A DNA stretch of 64,000 bases, taken from contig OZ038327.1 in assembly GCA_964035795.1 (NCBI GenBank), positions 5,584,770 through 5,648,769 of the forward strand. Direction: 5' to 3'. This document shows, piece by piece, positions 1-14,952 of the stretch. The notes beneath the pieces were generated by a model. That model searched no databases, had not been told where the DNA came from, and saw only the letters and a program-made list of their open reading frames with translations. The position numbers and the translations under genes were made by a program. Within the stretch, counting starts at the first letter, position 1, and every line of letters starts with the position of its first letter. The DNA comes from Pterobdella sp. o SKG-2022. Lineage: Eukaryota > Annelida > Clitellata > Hirudinida > Piscicolidae.

Positions 1-1106
1 AGTATTTAATGAATTCACCGTGAGCAAATGTTTTATGAATGCTTTTGAAAACTGAAGTTGCAATTAACAATCTTAATGATAGATACATTATATTGTGTGA
101 GTTTGTCTTCTTCAGTTTTAATGAAAATCGTATTCAATCAGTAAGCATCGGTTTAAGTACTTTATTGGAAACTTTAGTGTTAAAATATCACAATGTTATG
201 TCATAGCTAAATAGTTATTATGTTTTAAAAGTTTCAAATTGCTTTTGAAGTTTTAAGTATATTTAAGAAAACAAAAAGCTATAATTTCAGGTAAATTTAG
301 CTTTTAAACAGATATTAATAACAAATTCAACGATAATACACTGAAACTAAATGATAAATTTTGATAGAAATAGGTTGTTGATAAGAAGCAATTGAGCTGG
401 TGCAGTAATGTGGTTATAACTGACTGGATGGAATTTTGTTTGGGTATTAAGAGTAGGAAATGTAATAACTTGAACTCTTTCATTTACTGAATAAATACAT
501 GGTTTTACAAGGATTTCTAGCGTCATAAACCCCTTTTAAATTGATTTATTAATTAAAAAAGTTAATTAAACTTCAAAAAATGATTTGAAATTAATTATTT
601 AAATAATAGTTTATTTATTTATTGTTTTTTGGTTGGTTTTATTTATTTGCGATGTTTTCAAATTCCTCTTCTAAAATTCTTTTTATATGACCATCATCAT
701 TAAAGATGTGAAAATTTCAGCTAAATACTTGACGTATTATCGAGTTAATGTAGATAATAAAGATAGTTTTAAACTAATATATGAGTAAAGTTGCTACTGG
801 ATTGAGAAATTTATAGATTTTAGCCAATAAATAAATAAACCAATAAATTTGTTGCTATTATATTAAAAAATATAAGTTTTTTACTAATGTGTTAATCAAT
901 AAATTTATAAATCTTCTCATAATACCTCCACCACACAACCCTGCCATACTAACATGATGGAAACTGAAGCAATGAGGGACAATTAAGAATCTACATGTGA
1001 ATTTTTAATTGAATCTGCTGACCACGGTCAAAAAATTATCCAAAAATATCCTCAACTCAGTGACTCTACCAAAATGCATTGATTCCAGAAGATTGCTCTA
1101 TATATA
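1..1106. other. AT-rich sequence, no gene seen
   Basis: AT-rich DNA with many stops in all frames. I see no exon flanked by convincing splice sites, no RNA gene and no recognisable element. A slightly GC-richer stretch near 925-990 has no open frame of note. Confidence 0.6.
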
Positions 1107-2292
<1,186 letters not shown>

Positions 2293-2354
2293 AACCATTT
2301 CTTGATCGAGGTGTGTATGGTGTCCAGGGATGTTAGAGTGGGAAGATGCTACAG
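2293..2354 (+). CDS. candidate internal exon, unidentified
   Basis: A 62-base stretch lies between a good 3' splice site (pyrimidine-rich, ending CAG at 2290-2292) and a CAG|GTAGAA donor. Only one frame is open across it. It encodes about 20 residues containing EVCMVSRDVRVG, without the Ile/Lys/Asn bias of the surrounding chance frames. It would start in phase 0 and end in phase 2. I do not recognise the product, and I found no partner exon with matching phase nearby. It could be chance. Confidence 0.25.
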
Positions 2355-3576
2355 GTAGAAAATGTTTAACAAAAGGTATTTTTAATGAAATGAATATCAA
2401 ATTATAAAAATATATATATAAAGAGTTTGAATAAAATGAATTAATATATAAAATGTATAAATTTTCTTAATTATAAAACATCAAGTGCTTCTTTTTTAAT
2501 TCATATAAATTACTAACAGTGATATAATCAAATAAAAAGTAGCAAAATTATGCTCTACAGAGAGTTAATTCTTTATAGCACAAAATTCTGAGTACTTTTG
2601 TCGCATTAAGGACAAGTGGTTCAGTAATATCTGAAGTTGACGCCTCTCTAATCATCCTAATCACTGCATTGTGTTGAATCTATGTTGATATAGGCTTTTT
2701 CTCTTGAAGATGGCTTGTTGCTTTTAATTGAGTTAATCATACAACTAGAATTTAATGTATCTTTCCAAGATAGTTTTATTTGCAAATGTAAAATTTCCTT
2801 ACGAAAAGCTTTGTGAATTTTGTTTAAAAAATACTTTTTATTTATTTTGAATATAATTATGTCAAGCGTTTGCAGTTTATCTATTAGTAATAGCTTTTTT
2901 TCTATTTTTAGGTTCCACCGATTCACCAGCTAGCAGATCTAAACGCTAAGACTTGCTAAGCTTTTTAGAGTCATGTGCAGATGGGTACTGACCTCTTCAT
3001 GAGTTTTGCTATGCAACGTTTTGGTTTATGTTCATATAAGATTGTTTTTTGGCTTGTTCACAAAGGTATTCATTTTTGCACGTTTTCAAGTATTTGTTTT
3101 TTTCAACTTTGGAAACTCATAAATTTCATGCACCTATGAGATACAGTGACTTTTTCGAATATTTTTTCTGTTTGGTTTTTGAAAAGCAATTTAAATTTTC
3201 CATATATTCACCAGTAGCAAAATCATAAAATAAAAACAAAACTGCATTTTTGACACAAAATCTTACACTCGTATGCAGACAAACGACCACAGTCGTTCAT
3301 AACTGACCGTGTTATGCGTCTGTCATTTATATCCATTCTTGAAGATGTTCCGGTTTCTTTGTGAAGATTTATATCTGCAATCTTTTTTGTTATTGAGTTA
3401 TGAAATAAGTTTCTATAGTTTTTGAGAGCAATCTCGACAATAAAATTATGAGTTGAATAATAAAGAATTTATTTGAATTATTTATTTGAGAAGAAAATTT
3501 TTTTTGTCGTTGATAATATTAATATTCAAGTAACTATTTTTAATATTATTATTTTTATTATTACTTTTATTATTAC

Positions 3577-3578
<2 letters not shown>
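2355..3578. other. AT-rich sequence with a short dispersed module
   Basis: No gene supported. A roughly 20-base module near 2920-2945 (CACCAGCTAGCA followed by TCTAAAC) recurs near 58897-58920, so part of this stretch is probably a dispersed repeat. A Lys/Ile-rich open frame on the - strand (2657-2926) has no splice or start context that I trust. Confidence 0.45.
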
Positions 3579-3670
<92 letters not shown>

Positions 3671-3671
3671 T
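3579..3671. repeat. (ATT)n microsatellite
   Basis: About 30 uninterrupted copies of the ATT trinucleotide, with degenerate ATT-like sequence on both sides. The poly-Ile frames on both strands are repeat artefacts. Confidence 0.95.
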
Positions 3672-3784
3672 TGATTATTATTCTGTTTATTGTTATTACT
3701 ATTTTTGTTATTATTTTTGATATTATTATCTTTTTCTTCTCCTTAATTGACCACCTGCAGACCCTCAATCGAAGAACCAATTTG

Positions 3785-3930
3785 AGTTTTATTAATATTA
3801 CTTTATTATTTTTATTGGTTTTATTATTCTTATTTTTTTAGTTTATATTAATATTTTTATTGGTTTTATTATTCTTATTTTTTTAGTTTATATTAATATT
3901 TTTATTGGTTTTATTATTCTTATTTTTTAT
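3785..3930. repeat. 45-bp AT-rich tandem repeat, about 3 copies
   Basis: The sequence GTTTATATTAATATTTTTAT starts a unit that recurs with a period of about 45 bases; the two fully readable copies are almost identical. This is a small minisatellite beside the ATT array. Confidence 0.8.
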
Positions 3931-5195
3931 TGTTATTGGTTATATTATTATTTGAATTCTATATCCTCATGAGGTGTATCAAGAGCATTTTTATTTTAAA
4001 TTAAACTTATGAAATTTTTCAAGTTTCGAATCTTTATGTTTTCGGGTCAAATCTTCATTATTGAATTGATTATAGAAAGATTTGGTCTCATTGATGTTTT
4101 ATCATGTTACTGATTTAAAAACATTTTTTTAAATCTAATTTTGATTATATTCTTTCACCAGAGTTGTTTTAAAATGTAAAATGAAAATAAATGGATTGAT
4201 AAATATTTATATTCATATTTGATAATATTGCATTGGTGCCCATCAACATCTCTTATTTCTTCTTGTCTAATATATTTTTTGGGATCTTTCCATTTGTTGG
4301 TTTGTTTTTTTCAGTCAGATTCATCAATTTTCAGTCTTCATTGATGTTTCATTAGCATCGTTAGTTTATATTTCACTCGTTAAGAGTGCTTGAAATACGA
4401 TTTGATTTCTTTTTATACAAATAATTAATAATTTGAATTTTACTTTATTTATTCAATTAATTTAATTTTTCAATGATTTTCCGTATTTTTTTTATTATTT
4501 CTGTTGGTTTTAATTTTTATTGTTATTTTTTGCTGTTATTATTTATTTTATTATTTTTATGGTTGTTATTCTGTTATTGGTGTTTTTATCTTTTTTATTA
4601 TTTTCACTGTTATTTTTATTGTTATGTTATTATTTTTGTTTTTTCTTATGAAGCAATATAAAGTTCATCAAGTGAAGTTTCAAAAAAAATAAACAAAATT
4701 TTAGATTTGAAAAGTATTTTGAGCCATATTTTAGGAAAAATATAATTTATAAAAAATTGATAAAAATATTTATTATATTTTTTTTTCTAAATAATAAATA
4801 GTTTTTGAAGAATACCCATTTAATTTTAAGACCGATGTATAAGATAATTTGCAAATTTCATAAATATAACTTCAATTTTTTTACTTTAAATTAGAATAAA
4901 ACTTTCGAAAAAAAAGATAATCAATAAAAATAACAAAAACAAGTTTTGTTTCCCATGTTATTGTTTCAACCTTAGTTCTTGCATAACTCCAATACTTTTT
5001 GCTCTTAACCTCATTTTGTTTATGTCCACCATTTTATAATTTATTTTATTCTTTCTTTATTTTTTTTATTCATTATCATTTTATTTATTGTTTTTTTTAT
5101 GCGTTTTTGAGTTGTTATTTTTCTTGTTGTTCATTGACGAACGAATGAAGACAGGCAATTAGATTGCAGAGCTGTAAATAACATGGTCGATAATA
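3931..5195. other. AT-rich sequence, no gene seen
   Basis: T-rich DNA with no supportable exon. Two overlapping open frames near 4473-4692 encode only Phe/Tyr/Ile/Leu-rich peptides and are composition artefacts. Confidence 0.55.
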
Positions 5196-5837
5196 CCTCC
5201 TCCTCCTCCTCCTCCTCCTCCTCCTCCTCCTCCTCCTCCTCCTCCTCCTCCTCCTCCTCCTCCTCCTCCTCCTCCTCCTCCTCCTCCTCCTCCTCCTCCT
5301 CCTCCTCCTCCTCCTCCTCCTCCTCCTCCTCCTCCTCCTCCTCCTCCTCCTCCTCCTCCTCCTCCTCCTCCTCCTCCTCCTCCTCCTCCTCCTCCTCCTC
5401 CTCCTCCTCCTCCTCCTCCTCCTCCTCCTCCTCCTCCTCCTCCTCCTCCTCCTCCTCCTCCTCCTCCTCCTCCTCCTCCTCCTCCTCCTCCTCCTCCTCC
5501 TCCTCCTCCTCCTCCTCCTCCTCCTCCTCCTCCTCCTCCTCCTCCTCCTCCTCCTCCTCCTCCTCCTCCTCCTCCTCCTCCTCCTCCTCCTCCTCCTCCT
5601 CCTCCTCCTCCTCCTCCTCCTCCTCCTCCTCCTCCTCCTCCTCCTCCTCCTCCTCCTCCTCCTCCTCCTCCTCCTCCTCCTCCTCCTCCTCCTCCTCCTC
5701 CTCCTCCTCCTCCTCCTCCTCCTCCTCCTCCTCCTCCTCCTCCTCCTCCTCCTCCTCCTCCTCCTCCTCCTCCTCCTCCTCCTCCTCCTCCTCCTCCTCC
5801 TCCTCCTCCTCCTCCTCCTCCTCCTCCTCCTCTTCTT
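5196..5837. repeat. (TCC)n array of about 640 bp
   Basis: More than 200 consecutive copies of the TCC trinucleotide, essentially without interruption until TCTTCTT at the right edge. One strand is all pyrimidine and the other all purine, so the tract is also a mirror repeat of the kind known to form triplex (H-DNA). Poly-Ser (+) and poly-Gly (-) frames of over 200 residues run through it and should not be called genes. A pure array this long exceeds common short-read lengths, so its assembled length may be wrong. Confidence 0.99.
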
Positions 5838-6084
5838 AACAGCACCTGTTCTTTACCAAGGGATTTAATTGAGGTAATCAGATCGGCCGACAATTAGCAT
5901 ATTCACATAATTAACAATCTTATTCTATTTTATTATCAAAGTAACGTTCCAATTTTGTATTTGAAAAAATTTTTAGTAATTCATTTGTAGTTTTTCAAAT
6001 AGCTTTTTCAATATTATAATTGTTTTTTTTTTAAGTTTTTATTTTGAATTAACTTTTCATATTTTTATCATTAAATTCCCTCAG

Positions 6085-6413
6085 ATTCATCCTCATTCTC
6101 TTCCAGTACAATCTGCAAAAGTTACACTAAAGACCTGGACACCCTCTTGATCATGTGGCAAGTTATGGCGGTAGTTATATCGAATAATCCCATGTGTGAT
6201 GGTTTGAAACTTGAAGAACTCCCAGATGTAAATTCAATGATTTTTATAAATAATTTCAAACCTTTTCATTATATATAATTTTCTAACCAATATTCTCACA
6301 CGTTTCAGCATTTCCATGATTTTCCACAAATTCCTCTATATATTGTTATAAATTTAAGATATCCATCATTCCTGACCCCAAAAAGGTTTCCTTCGTCTGA
6401 ATTCCAATATTAA
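6085..6413 (+). CDS. candidate 3' end of an unidentified gene (two exons)
   Basis: The model is join(6085..6227, 6309..6413). The first exon follows an acceptor TTCCCTCAG and ends GAT|GTAAAT; it enters in phase 1 and leaves in phase 0. It encodes 47 residues including TKDLDTLLIMWQVMA and NPMCDGLKLEELPD. After an 81-base intron, an acceptor ACGTTTCAG opens an exon in phase 0 that reads HFHDFPQIPLYIVINLRYPS and runs to a TAA at 6411-6413. Phases agree across the intron and the residue composition is not that of repeat translation. The second exon could instead stop at AAAAG|GTTTCC (6385) and splice onward. I do not recognise the family, and the upstream exons are not identified. Confidence 0.42.
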
Positions 6414-6677
6414 TATTTTTGGCTGAAAAATCTATAAGCGATGCTCCGAAGAAGATCATCAATATGAGATAACCGTATTACCTAGCTTTCTGCTGATTCA
6501 ACAAAATTTCTATATATTTAAGTCAATTACTGAATTCCTCGAATGAAAGCTGTTTTTTTTAAATAACATCTTATTTTTTGTTTTATGTCAGTTTAAATAC
6601 ATTTTCACACTCATCAGACTCGATCCAAAACAAAGGAACGTTACTGATGTTTGATGTGAAAGTTGAATTTACTTTGC

Positions 6678-6849
6678 AACAAAAAACATCAAATAAGAGG
6701 AATTTTTAATACATTTATTGAGAATCAAAAGCTATAACTTTTGATAAGTTTAGTCTTATCATAAAACGTTAGACTAAACTTATTGAAAATTTTAGCTTTT
6801 GATTTTCAATAAATGTATTAAAAATTCCTCTTATTTGATGTTTTTTGTT
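6678..6849. repeat. long palindrome, paired ends of a Penelope-like element
   Basis: The left arm (about 6678-6756) and right arm (about 6770-6849) are near-perfect reverse complements with a loop of under 15 bases. The outer part of each arm reads ACATCAAATAAGAGGAATTT inward. The same arms, diverged, flank the GIY-YIG remnant at 8827-9535. This is therefore best read as two inverted element ends brought together with the interior lost. The central AAGTTTAGTCTTATCATAAA motif recurs inverted near 9450-9470. Confidence 0.8.
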
Positions 6850-8826
6850 AAAAAATATTTTTAAAAACTACATACGATGTTTCTAAAAAACTGAACATAT
6901 CAAAATTTTTAAATGACAAATGATAATATAAAATTACATCTCTGTGATATCGAAAAGCTTTGTTCATGAAGTTTTAAATACTAAAAATTTTTTGCTTTTT
7001 ATGCTTTGAAAAAGATTTTAAAGAGCTGACACATTTTAGACATGGGACATAAAAATACATGAAAACATCAAAACCACATAATGGCTGCATTAAACACAAT
7101 GGATCTAAATATATTTATATAGTTCTATATAAACTTCATGATAAAGTACCAAGTTATATATAAGCGGTGATCTCTAATGATAAGACTGAATTTATAGAGA
7201 ATTGCTTTTAAATTCAACTATACATTTGTTTGAATATAAGGTTTCAACAACATTGCACGAAGCTTTTTGCATACAAATTTTACATTCTTAGACCATGTAA
7301 GATTCTAATACAAAAAGCTACGTGAAATTTTATTAAATAAATAATTGGTGGTTTTTTCATGTAATAGTTTTAACTCATGTCATTCTAGAAAGAAGCAGTA
7401 AAAATAGTTTTTTTTCAAATAACAAGGCTTTTTGTAAAACTCACAAAAATTTTGAAGTGTTTCAAAATTAATGGTTCATGGCTCATTTTTTGAAAATTTT
7501 CTAATTTAATATTTTTCATTAAATACTTATTTATGTCATTTCTTTATGTTTTGTATTGTATGGCTAATTACGAGATATCTTCTGTTGTTCCCATTTGCAC
7601 CTCAAGATGCTTTTGGTTAGAAGGATGGTTTGAGTAGTCAGTTATAGAAAAAGCCTATCTCCTACATGTAACCTATTTGCAGACTCATAGATTCAGACTT
7701 TTTTTGATTCCATAAAAAAATATAAAAAAATTTTGTCACATGAAAAATCAAAAGCTAATAACTGTTCAAAATAACCTTCTAGGGACTACCAACTAGCGAC
7801 AAATGAAAATTCGGAAGTATTTAAAAAATAATTTTTTATTTTTTCTCTGCAAATTAAATAAACTATTTTTTTTCATTTTTTTACAGATTTTTTTTTCTGC
7901 ATAAAAGTTAGTGCGTCCATTTATTATATTCAGGTTTTTCTGTGCTGAAGAAAATAAAGTTTCCACATAACTCAAAGTAAGCTATATACGGAACTTGTAT
8001 GTTTAGGTGTATGTAAAATTACATCAAATCTAATGCATATAAAAACACATCAAAATAATTGTAATGAAAAAAACAGAAAAATGATAAAGTAACATCAAAG
8101 TTATTGTAGAGCAAACTACAACGAAACATTGAAAATGACGTTAAATATTTATATAGAAACTCCACCAAACACATTAAAGACATCAGAATTTTCAAAAATG
8201 GATTTAAACAGGCAAGCATTTTATAAAAATCTCATACCCACACCAGTCTGATATATAAGCCTAACAGTCTAATATCGTCCATAATGGTGAGTTATTAGCA
8301 CCAAGAATGGGGATCGGAAGAACAGGGAATCAATTTTTGATGTTTTTTTTTGTGTTAAAGCACTGAGTTTTAGATTTCATCTTTAGGTAGACATTCTATG
8401 ACAATAGATAAGTAAAATTGGTGAACAAAACTCATTTTACGTTTTTGTAATTAATAATTATATGGAATTTTTACTAAATTCTTTTTAAACTTTCTAGAAG
8501 CTTTTGATAATAATTTTTTCAAGTGTATTTACTTTTTCTAGTTATTCTTATTTTTTATTTTTATTATTCAGTTGTTAACTAGTATAATCTTCAAATGCTT
8601 CCGAAACATTTTAATATGTGTTTACATTGAAAACAAAAGCAGCCACATTGAGAGTGTTTCTTAAGTGAAAATCATTGTTTGTAAACACATTAGCGGTGTG
8701 TGTGTCTATGTGCTTTTGTGTGTATATCTGTTTAGGTTCATCTATCTGAATGCTTGATGAGCTTAATAACAAATTATTTGGAACGTTTTGGTTTTTTTGG
8801 AGACATCGTATGTATTTTTCTTCAAT
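6850..8826. other. AT-rich sequence, no gene seen
   Basis: No exon or element could be supported. Two - strand open frames (7793-7975 and 8019-8219) are Lys/Asn- or Phe/Leu-rich and lack splice or start context. Some of this may be decayed repeat. Confidence 0.5.
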
Positions 8827-9535
8827 ATTTTGTAACGAAAAACATCAAATAAGAAGAATTTTAATGCATTTACTGAGAATCAGAAGCTATAATATATGAA
8901 TAAATGGTATATTGGCCAAACAAGAGTGAGTATAAAAACCCGAATGAAGCAGCACAGGTCTGATGTTGAATCAAAAAAGGCTGACTCAGAAATACCGGGG
9001 ATTAGCAAACATGCTCGCTATTGTACCCACGGAAAAATTGACTGGGAGACTTCTGAGGTTTTAAAAATTGAAAAAGAAAAAAACAGGTTTTCACTACAAA
9101 AAATCTCTTTGTGAGGAAGTCTTGAAATAAAAAAGCACAATTCTGTTTTCAATGGCTATAATGACCCACAACTCATAGTTAATACTTATGCCTGAGATCC
9201 AATATTAAAGGATTTGAAAAAAATTGAACGGGGCAATGACCGAAGGGGACATAGAGATTAATTTCTCTTGATAAAAAGTGACATTGTTTAGAAAATTATT
9301 TTTCTTTAAAGTACTCTTGAACAATTAATTATTTGAAATATTAGCATTGAAATTAAAATAACTTCTGTTTTTTTGAATAATTAACTAATTCTTAGTTATA
9401 GTCTTTGAATTACTATATAACCATAGTTACGATTTTATTTTTTCGCTAACGTTTTATGATAAGGCTAAACTTACCGAAAATTATAGTTTCTGATTCTCAA
9501 TAAATGTATTAAAAATTTGAGGTTTTTCGTTTTGG
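8827..9535 (+). mobile_element. Penelope-like element remnant with inverted ends
   Basis: A GIY-YIG endonuclease remnant (separate entry) is flanked by inverted repeats. On the left (about 8833-8893) is AACATCAAATAAGAAGAATT and on the right (about 9477-9535) its diverged reverse complement. Penelope-like retroelements carry a reverse transcriptase followed by a GIY-YIG domain and often have terminal repeats in direct or inverted arrangement. Here the RT part is absent, so this is a 3' end fragment or an internally deleted copy. The same ends form the palindrome at 6678-6849. Confidence 0.72.
8896..9230 (+). pseudogene. GIY-YIG endonuclease domain, broken
   Basis: The frame 8896-9114 encodes about 72 residues opening with KWYIGQTRVSIKTRMKQH, the GIY-YIG core (YIG, then the catalytic Arg of the TRxxxH segment), then ISKHARYCTHGKIDWE, matching the HA..xH.IDW stretch that follows in Penelope-like elements. 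A stop at 9112-9114 is bypassed in another frame, where the family's typical C-terminal segment continues as SLEIKKHNSVFNGYN and onward to about 9230. In an intact element this domain nicks the target DNA for target-primed reverse transcription. Here a frameshift and further stops make it inactive. The domain call is firm; the exact ends are not. Confidence 0.8.
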
Positions 9536-9587
9536 TTTGAAAACTTTTATTAAGAAAACAAAAAGAATGACGATAAAACCGGAAAAA

Positions 9588-10548
9588 AATAACCTTCCAA
9601 CTATTGCTCGCAGTGTCAATAACATTAAAGAAGTCAAGCAATTCAAATATTTGGGAATCCTTCTCACAAATTAAGGCAAGCTAGATGCAGAAATTGACGC
9701 TCGTGTTAGCAAGGCATCAATGGCCTTTGGTTGCCTGAATAAACTGGTTTTGTATCAACCTTCAATCAAACATATCACTAAAATCAGACTGTTCAAGGTG
9801 CTGATACTCCCAGTTCTGCTCTATGGTAGCGAGTCATGGGCTCCGCTTAGTCATCAAGTTCAACGATTAAATACATTTGTAAATCTATGCTTGCGAAATA
9901 TTTTTGGCCTAACACTTCTTGACAAAACAAGAAATACCGATTTAAGACACCGTGTTGGCATTGATCGTGTTGAAACTATGCTACAACGAAGACGTCTCAG
10001 ATGGCTTGACCACGTTCAGAGAATGGATAACTCACGCTTACCAAAAAAAATTTCTGGGAGTAAAATTGAAGATGATAAACAGTTACAAAAAAGACAGAAA
10101 CAACAATTGGATGCAAATTTGAAAAGCTTAGATATGTTTTCAACTTGGAAAACAAGGGTTCTAGCGAGAAACGAATGGCGAAACAATTAACTTTCAAAAC
10201 TAAATGAACTGAACTAGTTAAAAAAATAAATAAGAAAGTCAAAAAAGATTTCAAAAAAGTGTACAAAAAATGAGAAACAAATTTAAAATGCTTTCATTTC
10301 AATGAACTGTGCTTGAAACAAACTAAGCGAACCACATCAAACTATTGAATCCAAGTTTCTTCCAGTAAACATCGATTTTTCAATCTTGTGGGAAGCAATT
10401 CGAAAAACAAGAAATGCCCAACTATATAAAAAAATTCCAAAAACATTTCCAGCAACACATACTCTTTCTGCACCTGCGTAAACGTGGATGAATGCAGCAG
10501 AAGAAAAAGAAGATCTATCTGTCTATCTATCTATTTATTTTTCTATCT
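9588..10548 (+). mobile_element. RTE-like LINE, 5'-truncated 3' end (copy 1)
   Basis: This stretch carries the thumb and C-terminal part of a LINE reverse transcriptase (separate entry), a 3' UTR-like part, and a short (ATCT)n tail at 10505-10545. The coding part is clearly related to the longer LINE at 18911-22410: both share SHQVQRL and YGSE motifs. Everything upstream of the thumb is missing, as expected from 5' truncation during target-primed reverse transcription. Confidence 0.8.
9600..10190 (+). pseudogene. LINE reverse transcriptase C-terminus, broken
   Basis: The frame reads KQFKYLGILLTN then a TAA at about 9673, and continues as KASMAFGCLNKLVL, VLLYGSESWAPLSHQVQRL, RRRLRWLDHVQRMDN and RNEWRNN to a stop at 10190. 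These are the YLG, YGSE.WAP and RLRW..HV.RM landmarks of the region after the palm in RTE/CR1-group LINE polymerases. The catalytic palm is absent. The in-frame stop and truncation make it a pseudogene. Identification as a LINE polymerase is secure; assignment to the RTE-like group is by resemblance. Confidence 0.82.
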
Positions 10549-11215
10549 AGTAGCAAGATAGCTTTCTGGCTGTTATCATGTTCAAAGAATGAAAAACTCA
10601 CGTTTACTGTTGAATAAAATTGAAGATAATGAACGTCTTCAAATACTTCTAGAGCAACGAAGACATGGTATTATGATGCAGATTTGAAAAACCTAGATTT
10701 TGTATCAACATGGGGAGCAAACACCCAAATGGGGAAAAATGGCAAACCAAAGTAAATAAAAATTCACATGAGCAGAACCATATTAGAGAACTAGATGAGA
10801 AAGTTGAAAAAAATCAGAAACAGATCTTAAATTTCTTTATAGCAGAACTGTTCAAATAAATCTTGATTAGTGATTTACATTCTACTACTAATAATAATAA
10901 TAAACAACTTGTATAGCGCCTCTTACACATCGTTCAGAGGCGCTCTGCTACGAATTGCTTAAAGAGGTGAGTTTTTAGCTTTTTTAAAAAAAAAAGGATA
11001 AAGAGATGATTTGAGATTTGAAGGAAGATAGTTCCAGCTATAAACTACCGTACACAACTCATTACCAGAAAAAATCGTTTATTCAGTTCTGGGCAACAAT
11101 TCGAAAGGAAAATAGTTCCAAGCCCCATAAAAAAGTGACAGAATAAATTGCCAAAAACCCATACAATTTCTGCATTTGTTTAAATGTGAGTGAATGCAGC
11201 TAAAAATCTAAATAT
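10549..11215 (+). mobile_element. second, more decayed copy of the same LINE 3' end
   Basis: Just after copy 1 the sequence resumes with HVQRMKNSRL (about 10582), matching HVQRMDNSRL of copy 1, and then runs through the same 3' region (compare 11085-11215 with 10375-10510). It has more stops and indels than copy 1. It is interrupted at about 10873-11045 by a foreign CR1-like tail. Two successive insertions of one family, or a tandem duplication, would both explain the layout. Confidence 0.65.
10873..11045 (-). mobile_element. nested CR1-like LINE 3' tail
   Basis: Following an (AAT)n stub, the text GCGCCTCTTACACATCGTTC and the next 120 bases match, with mismatches, the 3' end of the - strand LINE at 53690 (CTCCTTTTCCGCATCGTTCA there), including the later AGTTCCAG. 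It is thus the last roughly 150 bases of that CR1-like family, inserted on the - strand into an older LINE copy. Confidence 0.68.
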
Positions 11216-11849
11216 CTATTCACATTCAATTGTTTATTAACAAAGAATTTTTCAATGAAATTGTTTTATATTATTCAAATATCTCAATGAGTGATCGGGT
11301 TTGACCTCTACATTTCAAATTTTACTAAAAATTCAAATTTTTAGATCTACTTTCATTTTAGACATCTTTATTTTTCAATGGAATAGGGTTTTGAAAAATT
11401 AAATCAAAGCACTTCAGTTTTTTAAACCGCTTTTTTAATACTTTGAAAAGCTTGAAAACAAGTGATTTCGTTAATATTAGACCGCTTTTCTTCTTCTCAT
11501 AATCCTTTCACTGGTTTCACTAACCTTTGTCCGTTTAACTCAATTGTCCGTTACCTTATTAAAAAATTGAATGACAAAAATGATAATTAACAAAAATTCA
11601 AGTAACAATTTTTTGAACTTTTAAAAATGTATACAACTTAATTTTTCCATTTAATTTAATATTTATCAGCAATTTTCAAACTTTTACTTAGGCGCCAAAC
11701 AATTAGTCACTTATAATTTTGTCTCCAATTGTTCTTATATTTCGAACCTTATCGCAAGCATTCCTTAACTTAAATTTATTTTCGTTTCAAATACAAATAT
11801 TTTTTGAAATACATAAGAAAATACCATTTTAGAATAACTTTCACGAAAT
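11216..11849. other. upstream region of the REEP5-like gene
   Basis: AT-rich DNA without an open frame of note. It should hold the promoter and 5' UTR of the + strand gene that starts at 11850, but I cannot point to a TATA box or initiator with confidence. Confidence 0.45.

Positions 11850-14952
<3,103 letters not shown>

Noticed and set aside
5183..5194. Match of ATGGTCGATAA to the start of the LINE at 48688
   Set aside because: Only about 11 bases agree and the sequences then differ completely; likely coincidence.
5159..5893. Poly-Gly (-) and poly-Ser (+) open frames over 200 residues
   Set aside because: They are translations of the pure TCC array and have no independent coding evidence.
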